Shown piece by piece: positions 1 through 7,132 of a stretch of DNA of 10,933 nt. A model generated the notes under the pieces. It did no database searches, was not told the origin of the DNA, and saw nothing but the letters and a program-made list of their open reading frames with translations. A program made the translations under genes and the position numbers. Position 1 is the stretch's first letter. Each line of letters begins with the position of its first letter. The DNA is taken from positions 1 to 10,933 of the forward strand of contig CAKVLT010000068.1 in assembly GCA_934757945.1 (NCBI GenBank), written 5' to 3'. The DNA comes from an uncultured Bulleidia sp. (GTDB lineage Bacteria; Bacillota_I; Bacilli_A; Erysipelotrichales; Erysipelotrichaceae).

Positions 1-1014
1 ACCTGTTATGGTGGAGGAAGTTCTAAGATTAATGCAGCGCATGCAGTTAGTGAAGCATGTATGGTGGATACTGTGCAACAATTAACAGGCATAAACATCG
101 ATTATACTGTAGAATTTAACTACACTTCTTTCGTTCAGATTGTTGATGCTGTTGGTGGAGTTGTGGTTGATAATCCGGTCACCTTTGATGCTCAATGCTG
201 GAATATTTATGAAAATGAATTGGCAGTATTTACAATCGAGGCTGGAGAAAATGTGTATTTGGACGGGGCGAGAGCATTAGGCTTTGCAAGAGAAAGACAT
301 GCATTCGCTGACGGTGATTTTGCAAGACAACGTCATCAGCAGGAAATTATTGAACAGGTTATTCAAAAAGTCATGAATACCAGAGATCCTAATACATATC
401 TGAAGATATTACAGGCTGCAGGAGATAATATTAAGACTAATATGTCTTCTGAACAAATGGTAGAATTTGTAAGTTATGCCATGAAGAAAGCAAATAGATA
501 TTATGATTCTAATAATGCTTCAGGTATCTTTAATATTCAAAGTAACAGAATTACAGGATATAATGTCATGATGTGGGATGATAACCTGGATATGTATTTA
601 TACACGTATTGGTTATACAATGGGTCTATCAGCGACAGTTATAATGCTATTGAACGTAACATTACAATGTCACAGTCCCCATCTCAATTAGGCAGTGCTA
701 GTTGGAGTGCTCATGACACATATACGCCACCTGCAATGTCACAGGATTATTATGCTGAATCTGGTGAAACAGTAATTGGTGGACCTAGTGAAACGACTAC
801 TGAAACTACTCCAGATCAAGATCAGAACCAGAATGTAGTTACACCTCCTCCAAGTACTCCGGATACAGTAGAGCCAACCCCTGCACCTGATTCTGGTACA
901 GGTGATAGTGGAACAGGTGGAAGTGGAACAGGTGGAAGTGAGGAGAATCCTGGAGGTTCTGAAGGAGATGGAGGAACTGGAGAAACTCCTGACAATGCTG
1001 ATGCGGCAGAATAG
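1..1014 (+). CDS. LytR-CpsA-Psr (LCP) family glycopolymer transferase, 5'-truncated by window edge
   Basis: LCP enzymes sit outside the membrane and move a glycopolymer from its undecaprenyl carrier to peptidoglycan or another acceptor. The reading frame is open from base 1, so the ATG at 61 is internal. The first visible residues (CYGGGSSKINAAHA) match the 'gxxKlNaAya' stretch of the LCP core. Then come 'INIDYTVEFNYTSFVQIVDAV', split here as INIDYTVEFN and FVQIVDAVGG, and the conserved R-x-R plus DGDFARQRHQQ block at about 286-345, which holds pocket arginines and the acidic/HQQ signature. The transmembrane helix and the upstream R-x-D and PRD motifs lie before the window. After the catalytic domain (to about base 690) is an unusual low-complexity Thr/Pro then Gly/Ser/Thr tail (about 780-1011), ending in NADAAE with no sorting signal. 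It is a paralogue of the protein at 5497-7116. A hairpin terminator follows the stop. Confidence 0.88.
   Translation, partial: TCYGGGSSKINAAHAVSEACMVDTVQQLTGINIDYTVEFNYTSFVQIVDAVGGVVVDNPVTFDAQCWNIYENELAVFTIEAGENVYLDGARALGFARERHAFADGDFARQRHQQEIIEQVIQKVMNTRDPNTYLKILQAAGDNIKTNMSSEQMVEFVSYAMKKANRYYDSNNASGIFNIQSNRITGYNVMMWDDNLDMYLYTYWLYNGSISDSYNAIERNITMSQSPSQLGSASWSAHDTYTPPAMSQDYYAESGETVIGGPSETTTETTPDQDQNQNVVTPPPSTPDTVEPTPAPDSGTGDSGTGGSGTGGSEENPGGSEGDGGTGETPDNADAAE
892..936 (+). repeat. 15-bp in-frame tandem repeat (about 3 copies) encoding SGTG[D/G]
   Basis: Three consecutive 15-base units start at 892, 907 and 922. The second and third are identical (agtggaacaggtgga) and the first differs at four positions. 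Each unit encodes the pentapeptide Ser-Gly-Thr-Gly-Asp/Gly. The array lies inside the flexible C-terminal tail of the LCP protein. Because the unit is a multiple of three, copy-number change would alter tail length without breaking the frame. Confidence 0.8.
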
Positions 1015-1038
1015 CTGACAAGTATTAAAAAAAATAAG

Positions 1039-1075
1039 AAGTTATAGTACTATAGAAAAGGCTATAACTTTTTTT
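1039..1075 (+). terminator. Intrinsic terminator (or attenuator) after the first LCP gene
   Basis: A perfect 9-bp stem, AAGTTATAG (1039-1047) with CTATAACTT (1062-1070), encloses a 14-base loop and is followed by seven T (1069-1075, overlapping the stem base). An A-rich tract lies just upstream (about 1027-1040). The stem is AT-rich, so termination may be leaky. The next start codon is only 17 bases beyond the T-run, which leaves little room for a separate promoter; the hairpin may be read through or act as an attenuator for the gene at 1092. Confidence 0.65.
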
Positions 1076-1091
1076 AATGAAATGAGGAAAC

Positions 1092-2699
1092 ATGAAGAAT
1101 AGTAAATTAAAATCAATTGGGAATTTAATTAGCAAAGCATATATGAAATGGTCAAAGGAATATCATTATGTAATTCCTTTACCAGTGTTGAAAATGTATG
1201 TACATAAATTTATGCATGAAAGTGAAAATATCAGAAAGCATGGTGTACGATTCTTTGAGACAGATGTGGTTGAAGAGTATTCATCATGGTTGAAACTTCA
1301 AACATATAAAACTAATAGTGCTCCTTTTTCTGATATTACAGTTATAGGGAAAGATATAAAAAAAGAGCAGTATGCATCATTTACAGTAAAGGAAATGCAA
1401 TTATTGGATATTCATAAAATATCGACAAAATATGTTCTTGTCACAAGTGGTGAGATTGTTTTGTACCCTGAATTCAGCAGGTATGTATCTGAATGTGAAG
1501 GGTATGATCTTACCTATTTTGATCATGACCATCTTGTGGATGGAGTTAGAAAAGATCCAGTGTTAAAACCGGATTTAGCATATGACACATTAAGAGGTAT
1601 TAACTATATAGGAAATCTGTTTATTGTTCGTAAAGAATTATTGAAGCCCTTTGATGGCATGGAAATAGATCCGTATGGATGGCTTCTGAGATTAACTGAT
1701 AAACCAATTTCCTGTAATCATGTAGAAAAAATTTTATATAGTGACGCATATAATTCTTCCGAAGAAATAACAAAACTTAAAGACTATCTTGTGGATGATG
1801 TGGATATACAGGTTTTACCTGATGGAATTGGAAGAAAGGTCTATTATCCGATTATTGGTAATCCAAAAATATCTATTATGATTCCGACAAAAGATGGAAA
1901 AGATGTTTTGAAAACATGTATTGAATCGATATATGAAAAAAGTACATATACTAATTTCGAAATTATCATAGCGGACAACAATTCGGAAAAAGAAGAAACA
2001 TTTGAATATTTTGAGTATCTGCAGAAAACATATTCAAATTTAAAAGTATTAAAAGTGAATAGTATATTTAATTTTTCTTTGATTAACAATCGCATGGCTG
2101 AAGTGGCTACGGGTGAGTATTTCATCTTATTAAATAATGATACTTCTATCATCACATCAAACTGGATGGAAAAGATGCTGTCTTATGCTACACAGAAAGG
2201 TGTTGGAAGTGTTGGGGTGAAGCTATGGTATCCGGATGACACCATTCAACATGCAGGGGTTATTTTAGGCAAAGGTGGTGCTGCTGCACATAAATACTAT
2301 CGGTGTGAGAAAAATACAAAAGGCTATATGTATACACTGGATATACCAAATAATGTAAGTTGTTGTACTGCGGCTTGTCTTATGACCAGTAAAATATGTT
2401 GGGAGCAATTAAACGGCATGGATGAGAAGTTGACAGTCCAATTTAATGATGTAGATTATGCAATTCGTTTGATGGAAGCTGGATATAGAAATGTTTTTCT
2501 GCCGGATGTTGAATTATATCATTATGAATCAAAATCTCGAGGAATTGACAAAGATTCTAAGGCAGTAGAAAGATTTATGAATGAAGTGAATTATGCAAAA
2601 AATGAATGGGCTGCATATATCAAGCACGATCCATTTTATAATGATAATTTTGATAAAAATTATGATTATAAATTGATAGTAGGTACTGGAAGTAATTGA
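1092..2699 (+). CDS. GT2 glycosyltransferase with degenerate N-terminal GT2-like domain
   Basis: This 535-residue protein should add a sugar to the lipid-linked glycan on the cytoplasmic side; no signal peptide or membrane helix is evident. Residues about 258-485 form an intact GT-A fold of the rhamnosyltransferase-like GT2 type: PKISIMIPTKDG (258-269), IIIADNNS (291-298), LLNNDT (346-351) at the metal site, DTIQHAGV (383-390), then FNDVDYAIRLMEAGYRN (451-467) and LYHYESKSRG (475-484). Residues about 80-215 resemble the second half of another GT2 domain (TYFDHDHLVDG, KDPVLKPD, NYIGNLFIVR). They lack the usual N-terminal nucleotide-binding strand, and the aspartate-rich motif is replaced by VTSGEIVLYP (116-125), so this copy is probably inactive. 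The start is supported by GAGG at 1084-1087, although the spacing is short. Donor and acceptor sugars cannot be read from sequence. Confidence 0.88.
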   Translation: MKNSKLKSIGNLISKAYMKWSKEYHYVIPLPVLKMYVHKFMHESENIRKHGVRFFETDVVEEYSSWLKLQTYKTNSAPFSDITVIGKDIKKEQYASFTVKEMQLLDIHKISTKYVLVTSGEIVLYPEFSRYVSECEGYDLTYFDHDHLVDGVRKDPVLKPDLAYDTLRGINYIGNLFIVRKELLKPFDGMEIDPYGWLLRLTDKPISCNHVEKILYSDAYNSSEEITKLKDYLVDDVDIQVLPDGIGRKVYYPIIGNPKISIMIPTKDGKDVLKTCIESIYEKSTYTNFEIIIADNNSEKEETFEYFEYLQKTYSNLKVLKVNSIFNFSLINNRMAEVATGEYFILLNNDTSIITSNWMEKMLSYATQKGVGSVGVKLWYPDDTIQHAGVILGKGGAAAHKYYRCEKNTKGYMYTLDIPNNVSCCTAACLMTSKICWEQLNGMDEKLTVQFNDVDYAIRLMEAGYRNVFLPDVELYHYESKSRGIDKDSKAVERFMNEVNYAKNEWAAYIKHDPFYNDNFDKNYDYKLIVGTGSN

Positions 2700-2753
2700 A
2701 TGTGATTAATACATATTTAAAAGAAAACAATGTTTTTCAAAGGAGATGAGGTA

Positions 2754-2849
2754 ATGCATGAAATTAATGTCAAAAGGAGAAAGTGTTACTCTTATTTAAT
2801 TGTAGTTGTTAAAGAGGAAAATAGGCATATGAAATTGTTTGAGAAATAA
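2754..2849 (+). CDS. Possible 31-residue small ORF, unrecognised
   Basis: A textbook Shine-Dalgarno AAAGGAG (2739-2745) sits 8 bases before this ATG, as good as those of the large genes. The frame encodes a short basic peptide (begins MHEINVKRRKCYSYLIVVVK) with a brief hydrophobic run and stops at TAA 2847-2849. The same frame reopens at ATG 2853 for 43 more codons to 2984, overlapping the start of the acyltransferase. This could be a leader peptide, a real small protein, or the worn 5' end of a lost gene. I recognise no family, and a chance ORF remains quite possible. Confidence 0.25.
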   Translation: MHEINVKRRKCYSYLIVVVKEENRHMKLFEK

Positions 2850-2858
2850 ATAATGGAT

Positions 2859-2887
2859 TTGACAATGAACAATCTATTAATTTTAAG
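2859..2887 (+). promoter_or_regulatory. Candidate promoter for the acyltransferase gene
   Basis: A perfect consensus -35 hexamer, TTGACA (2859-2864), is followed after 17 bases by TTTAAG (2882-2887), which matches the -10 consensus at only four of six positions. A start near 2894 would give a 5' leader of about 40 bases carrying the AGGGGAAAAGGGA ribosome binding site. The weak -10 makes this uncertain, and AT-rich DNA produces such matches by chance. Confidence 0.3.
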
Positions 2888-2932
2888 GGATTATGATGAT
2901 ACAATTCACATGTATTTAGGGGAAAAGGGATT

Positions 2933-4321
2933 ATGTTATTCACAAGTGAAGTTTTTTTATTCTTGTTTTTACCGTTTACAGTAGCAGTGTATTTCTTGGC
3001 TTTTAGAAAGAATACTTTTGGTAAAAATGTATTTTTATTGTTTATGAGCCTGCTGTTCTATGCATATGGAGAACCTTTATATGTATTGCTGATGATTTTT
3101 ATGATAGCAATACATTATATATTTGCTCTGTTAATTACCAGAAACAAAAACAGAAATGGATGGATTTTGGGGATTTGTATCTTTATTGATATTTGTATAT
3201 TGGGGTATTTCAAATATTCTAACTTTATAATAGATAACTTAAATAATGTCGTACATCTGGGTATTAAAAATCTGGATGTTCGTTTACCTATTGGCATTTC
3301 TTTTTATACTTTCCAGAGCATTTCTTATGTGATTGATGTATATAGTGGGAAGGTGAAAGCACAAAGAAATCCATTATATCTTGGATTATATATCTCTCTT
3401 TTCCCTCAGTTAATAGCAGGACCAATTGTGAGATATGAAACTATTGAGAAAGAGATTATCCATAGAAAAGAGAATATTAAAGATTTTTCATTAGGTGTTA
3501 ATAGATTTATAGTTGGTTTAGGTAAAAAGGTATTACTTGCCAATCAATTTGCAATATTTGCTGATGCTGCCTTTAATGCTACCTCTAGAAGTGTTGCGTT
3601 TGCGTGGGGTGGAGCCATTGCCTATTCTTTACAGATTCTTTTTGATTTTTCAGGATATTCAGATATGGCTATTGGTTTAGGTAGAATGTTTGGATTTCAT
3701 TTTCTGGAAAATTTTAAATATCCATATATTTCCAGAAGTATTACTGAATTCTGGAGAAGATGGCATATGTCGTTACAAACCTGGTTTAAAGATTATGTCT
3801 ATATCCCTTTAGGTGGTTCACATGTTAAAACAGTAGGCAGACATATATTTAATATGTTTGTAGTCTGGTCTTTAACAGGCTTATGGCATGGAGCTAATTG
3901 GACCTTTGTGATATGGGGAGAGATGTATTTTATACTTCTTGTAATTGAAAAATACACCACTTTAATAGATAAACTTGGTAAGTTTTCTAATATTTATACA
4001 CTGCTATTTGTAATGGTGGGATGGGTATTTTTCAGAAGTGATTCTATTTCTAAAGCAATTGCATATTTGCTTTCAATGATTGGATTTGGAAGTAAAGGGC
4101 TCATTGATTCTGTTGCTGTTGAGTATTTTCAAAGATATGTTCTCTATTTTGTTTTAGGTATTATCTGTTGCTTCCCGATTATTCATAACATGAATATTCA
4201 TCTGAGAAAAAATAAGATTTACAGTTGCTTGTATATTCTTGTTATGACAGCTATTCTCATAATCAGTATTATGTTTATTTTCTCAAATGCCTATAATCCA
4301 TTTATTTACTTTAATTTCTAA
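2933..4321 (+). CDS. MBOAT-family membrane O-acyltransferase (AlgI/DltB/PatA-like)
   Basis: MBOAT proteins are polytopic membrane enzymes that take an acyl group, usually acetyl, from the cytoplasm and hand it to a partner or glycan outside. The 462-residue length and the many hydrophobic helices spread from about residue 5 to the C-terminus are normal for the AlgI branch. Diagnostic motifs are LPIGISFYTFQSISYVID (118-135), FPQLIAGPIVRY (157-168), DFSGYSDMAIGLGRMFGF (238-255), FWRRWHMSL.TWFKDYVYIPLGG (273-295) and LTGLWHGANWTF (314-325), whose His319 is the conserved catalytic histidine. The ribosome binding site is AGGGG at 2918-2922. The gene immediately after it encodes an SGNH partner, the standard two-protein arrangement for polysaccharide O-acetylation, which argues against a DltB role because dltA and dltC are absent. 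Confidence 0.93.
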   Translation: MLFTSEVFLFLFLPFTVAVYFLAFRKNTFGKNVFLLFMSLLFYAYGEPLYVLLMIFMIAIHYIFALLITRNKNRNGWILGICIFIDICILGYFKYSNFIIDNLNNVVHLGIKNLDVRLPIGISFYTFQSISYVIDVYSGKVKAQRNPLYLGLYISLFPQLIAGPIVRYETIEKEIIHRKENIKDFSLGVNRFIVGLGKKVLLANQFAIFADAAFNATSRSVAFAWGGAIAYSLQILFDFSGYSDMAIGLGRMFGFHFLENFKYPYISRSITEFWRRWHMSLQTWFKDYVYIPLGGSHVKTVGRHIFNMFVVWSLTGLWHGANWTFVIWGEMYFILLVIEKYTTLIDKLGKFSNIYTLLFVMVGWVFFRSDSISKAIAYLLSMIGFGSKGLIDSVAVEYFQRYVLYFVLGIICCFPIIHNMNIHLRKNKIYSCLYILVMTAILIISIMFIFSNAYNPFIYFNF

Positions 4322-4332
4322 GGGAGATACAT

Positions 4333-5409
4333 ATGAAAAGATATATAAGAGAGCTTATTGTAACACTGATTTTCTGCTCAGTAATTGTGTGTGTTACCGG
4401 AGGGACTATTGTTAAAAAGGTAGTAAAGGCCTTTTCCCCTAAAGAAGAAGTGTCCGATGTAAATAAAGGACATGAGTTAGAACAGGAAAAGAAAAATCAA
4501 TCCACTGGTAATGCGGTAAGTAATTTGATGGATGGATTTACTGAGGATCTTGCAGGAAAAGAAGAAGGGGCCAAAGCGGCCACTAAAGTTTCTAAGGCTG
4601 CAAGCATGGGTATTTCGATTGAATCTACACAGGTTTTGCTTGGTAAAGAAGATTGGCTGTTCTATAAATCTACAACAGATGGGGATCCTATTGCAGATTA
4701 TCAGGGAACTAACCACTATTCGGCAGACTATATGGCTCAGATTGCAAACAAATTGATTGGTGAATCTCAGACATTCAATAGTTATGGATATGAATTTTAC
4801 GTAAAGTCTATTCCAAATAAAGAAAATGTCTATTCAGAATATATGCCAGATTCTGTTGAAAGATATGATACTGTATCAAAAACTGATGAGTTTGTAGACT
4901 ATTTGCAGAATAATACTTCTTTAAATGTCATTAATACCAAACCTGACATTCTTGAGGCAAAGAAGAAATATCAGGTATATTACAGCTCGGATACACATTG
5001 TAATGATATTGGTGCTTTTGCCATTACGCAGGCTGCTTTGCGGAGTATTACCGGTCAAAAAGATTCTATCAATACTGTCAGATTTAACGAAACCAGTCAA
5101 AACTATTCTGGAGATCTTGCTGCATTATGTGAAATGAGCGATATTTTTAATGATGATAGTACATATCAGCTGGATACATCTACTATAAATACATCATTAA
5201 AGTCAGATAAACGGGTGTTAATCATAGGAGATTCCTTTGCAGATGTAATTCAATCGACTATGTCACAGTATTTTGCAGAAGTAAATACAGTAGGTGTCTG
5301 GTCATTTTCCATGCAGGATTTATACACGTATTCCCCAGATGTAGTGATTTGGGAGAACGCAGAAAGATATACAGATCGTTTTGATTGGATATATATTACA
5401 CAACAATAG
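4333..5409 (+). CDS. AlgX/AlgJ/DHHW-like SGNH-fold O-acetyltransferase partner
   Basis: This 358-residue protein most likely completes the transfer of acyl groups to the exported glycan. A single N-terminal helix (about 7-24) anchors it, and a charged, low-complexity linker (about 35-95) extends the catalytic domain from the membrane. The domain shows the family order: LLGKEDWLFYKS (102-113); the Asp-x-His pair in SSDTHCND (218-225), with D220 and H222; and the GDS serine block in VLIIGDSFAD (295-304), with S301. It ends with VVIWENAERYTDRF (337-350), the usual C-terminal element. AlgX-type enzymes commonly read DTHWN; here the tryptophan is cysteine. The gene starts 11 bases after the MBOAT stop, behind GGGAGA, so the two are surely co-transcribed. 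The acyl group and target sugar are not determined by sequence. Confidence 0.85.
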   Translation: MKRYIRELIVTLIFCSVIVCVTGGTIVKKVVKAFSPKEEVSDVNKGHELEQEKKNQSTGNAVSNLMDGFTEDLAGKEEGAKAATKVSKAASMGISIESTQVLLGKEDWLFYKSTTDGDPIADYQGTNHYSADYMAQIANKLIGESQTFNSYGYEFYVKSIPNKENVYSEYMPDSVERYDTVSKTDEFVDYLQNNTSLNVINTKPDILEAKKKYQVYYSSDTHCNDIGAFAITQAALRSITGQKDSINTVRFNETSQNYSGDLAALCEMSDIFNDDSTYQLDTSTINTSLKSDKRVLIIGDSFADVIQSTMSQYFAEVNTVGVWSFSMQDLYTYSPDVVIWENAERYTDRFDWIYITQQ

Positions 5410-5415
5410 TTTTTT

Positions 5416-5443
5416 CAGGTTAGGCTTTGCCTAACCTGTTTTT
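5416..5443 (+). terminator. Strong intrinsic terminator closing the O-acyltransferase group
   Basis: A perfect 10-bp stem, CAGGTTAGGC (5416-5425) with GCCTAACCTG (5429-5438), has a TTT loop and is followed by TTTTT (5439-5443). It is the most GC-rich hairpin in the window and lies 7 bases after the stop at 5409. The run before the stem on this strand is T, not A, so it should work for rightward transcription only. Confidence 0.92.
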
Positions 5444-5470
5444 GTACATTATGGCTATTTTTGTTAGAAT
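5442..5470 (+). promoter_or_regulatory. Extended -10 promoter for the LCP-to-sortase operon
   Basis: TGTTAGAAT (5462-5470) gives an extended -10 (TG-n-TAGAAT, five of six to TATAAT). A weak -35, TTGTAC (5442-5447), lies 17 bases upstream and overlaps the T-run of the preceding terminator. Transcription would begin near 5477 with a very short leader before AAAGGAG (5485-5491) and the ATG at 5497. The position straight after a strong terminator supports an independent transcription unit. Confidence 0.6.
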
Positions 5471-5496
5471 AGATATGAATTAATAAAGGAGCCGTT

Positions 5497-7116
5497 ATGG
5501 CAAATAAAAAGAAAAAGAAGAAAAGAGTATTAAATGCCAGAGTAGTATGGTTACTGCTGGTGGTAATATCCATTGTGTTTTTTATATCGTTTGTAAGAAT
5601 GCCGATGTTTCCAATAAGATGGGCAATTTATGTACTTATTGGATTATTACTAATGCTGGCTTTTACATTATTCCTGGCAACGATTGCCTATAAGAATATA
5701 TTTGTAAAAACTCTGGAGTTTTTACTATGTATTTTTTTAGCCATCTGCAGTGTAATCATGCCAAAGATTGAAGGCCAGATTACCAAACTGTTTAATGGTG
5801 CTGAAGGTAAAGGCACCGTGATTGGTTTTTACGTTATTAATGCAGAATATAAACAGGCTCATCCTGATATTTTCACTAGTACAGAGGTATCAGAAAATAT
5901 AGAAGACTACGCAGGGGATGTCTTTATTTCTTCTATTGCAGTAGATTCTGTTAACCAGAATTATGCTTTGCAGCAATTGCAGAAAGATATCAATGCCAAT
6001 GTGTCCATTATTGACAGACAGACATTATTGGATGCAGTAAATTCTCTTTATAACAATGAAGGTCAGGTCATGGTGTTATCCAATACCATGATGTCCATGA
6101 TAACAGAGGAAGAAGGATATGAAGACTTTCAGGATAATATACAGATGATTACTTCCTATACAAGAGAAATAGAAGATACAGTAGAAAAATCTGATGTATC
6201 TCTAACTACAAAGCCATTCTGTGTCTTCTTTGGGGGTAACGATGAAGAAGGAGACTTATATCTTGAAGGAAGAACAGATGTGGATATGATGGTTACAGTG
6301 AATCCTAATTCTCATCAGATTGCCATAGTATCTTTACCTAGAGACAGTTATGTTCCTAACCCATATTATGGGGAAGGGTCATATGATAAACTGACACACT
6401 TAGGATTAAGCGGTATTCAGAATACAATGACTGGATTGAATCAGCTGTTAGGGCTTGATAATGTCATTAGTAATTATGTCGTTATTAACTTTACTACTTA
6501 CAGACAGATTATAGATGCTATAGGTGGTGTAGATATTGAAAATGATGTAGAATTTACAGCATTGAATGATCAATATTTCCCTGCAGGTCCGATTCATCTG
6601 GAAGGTGAGTATGCCTTAATGTATGTAAGAGAAAGATATGCTTTTGTGGATGGTGATTTTGAGCGTAATTATCATCAGCAAATTGTGATGAAAGCAATGA
6701 TTGAAAAATTATGCAGTCCAGAAATTATTGTTCATTTTGATTCATTGTTGAATTCTCTTCAGGGAACTTTTATGACGAATATTTCCAGTGAATCTATTTA
6801 TGCATTGTGTAAAAAGCAATTAAATGAGAATATTAGCTGGAATATTGTGAATTACCATGTTGTAGGTGATGCAAGTGGTTATGAATATTGTACAGCAGAA
6901 GGGGATTATCGTTCTGTAGTATATCCATATGATAATCAGATAGAGTTTGTCTCAAATGTTATGAAGAGTGTTATTAATGGAGACATCGTTACGCAGGAAG
7001 AGCTTCCTGAAGGTACATTTGATTACTACGATAATAGCGGATATTACAATGCGGATGATTCCACATATTATGAAAATACAGATTTCAACTATGTATATGC
7101 GGATGCAGGCAATTAG
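5497..7116 (+). CDS. LytR-CpsA-Psr (LCP) family glycopolymer transferase, full length
   Basis: This 539-residue membrane protein is expected to attach the polysaccharide made by this cluster to the wall or another acceptor. After a lysine-rich start, three hydrophobic helices lie at about 16-34, 42-64 and 68-90. Residues about 105-235 form an extra extracytoplasmic region before the LCP core. The core (about 240-440) carries the pocket residues: EGRTDVDMMV (257-266, R259, D261, D263), VSLPRDSYV (278-286, R282, D283), YDKLTHLG (296-303), YVRERYAFVDGDFERNYHQQ (376-395, R378, R380, R390). A Tyr/Asp/Asn-rich acidic tail follows from about 500. The start is fixed by AAAGGAG (5485-5491), 5 bases before ATG. 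It is a diverged paralogue of the protein at 1-1014, with a different tail. Confidence 0.93.
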   Translation: MANKKKKKKRVLNARVVWLLLVVISIVFFISFVRMPMFPIRWAIYVLIGLLLMLAFTLFLATIAYKNIFVKTLEFLLCIFLAICSVIMPKIEGQITKLFNGAEGKGTVIGFYVINAEYKQAHPDIFTSTEVSENIEDYAGDVFISSIAVDSVNQNYALQQLQKDINANVSIIDRQTLLDAVNSLYNNEGQVMVLSNTMMSMITEEEGYEDFQDNIQMITSYTREIEDTVEKSDVSLTTKPFCVFFGGNDEEGDLYLEGRTDVDMMVTVNPNSHQIAIVSLPRDSYVPNPYYGEGSYDKLTHLGLSGIQNTMTGLNQLLGLDNVISNYVVINFTTYRQIIDAIGGVDIENDVEFTALNDQYFPAGPIHLEGEYALMYVRERYAFVDGDFERNYHQQIVMKAMIEKLCSPEIIVHFDSLLNSLQGTFMTNISSESIYALCKKQLNENISWNIVNYHVVGDASGYEYCTAEGDYRSVVYPYDNQIEFVSNVMKSVINGDIVTQEELPEGTFDYYDNSGYYNADDSTYYENTDFNYVYADAGN

Positions 7117-7132
7117 GAAGGTGATGTGATAC

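Larger units (their letters stand above)
2700..2932 (+). other. 233-base gap inside the surface-glycan cluster
   Basis: Neighbouring genes here are otherwise 11-87 bases apart or overlapping, so this gap stands out. It contains several purine-rich Shine-Dalgarno-like runs (2739-2750, 2771-2780, 2812-2820, 2918-2930), the short frame at 2754-2849, and a perfect -35-like TTGACA at 2859-2864. No stable terminator hairpin, tRNA or repeat was found by eye. The last purine run serves the acyltransferase at 2933. Confidence 0.5.

Noticed and set aside
991..1014. Cell-wall sorting signal at the end of the first LCP protein
   Set aside because: The tail ends in TPDNADAAE with no LPxTG/NPxTx motif, hydrophobic segment or basic end.
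839..1021. Reverse-strand 60-codon frame opposite the Gly/Ser/Thr tail
   Set aside because: It is the complement of a repetitive coding stretch, rich in His/Leu/Gln, with no family resemblance and a strong gene opposite.
1015..1048. Promoter CTGACA ... TATAGT before the gene at 1092
   Set aside because: The spacing between the hexamers is 22 bases, too long, and no better pair is present.
1844..2155. Reverse-strand 103-codon frame within the first glycosyltransferase gene
   Set aside because: It lies wholly inside the conserved GT2 domain on the other strand and shows no recognisable motif.
2718..2740. Hairpin GAAAACA/TGTTTTTC after the first glycosyltransferase
   Set aside because: The arms are nearly adjacent, so the loop would be too small, and the stem is almost all A-T with no proper T-run.
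2853..2984. 43-codon forward frame in the gap, overlapping the acyltransferase start
   Set aside because: It overlaps the acyltransferase by 52 bases, has no good ribosome binding site, and its last third is just an off-frame reading of the real gene. Kept only as part of the gap finding.
4532..4756. Forward 74-codon frame inside the SGNH gene
   Set aside because: Out-of-frame shadow of a gene with clear catalytic motifs and no separate support.
5410..5443. Bidirectional terminator
   Set aside because: The bases before the stem on the + strand are T (5410-5415), so a leftward transcript would end in A, not U. Only rightward termination is supported.
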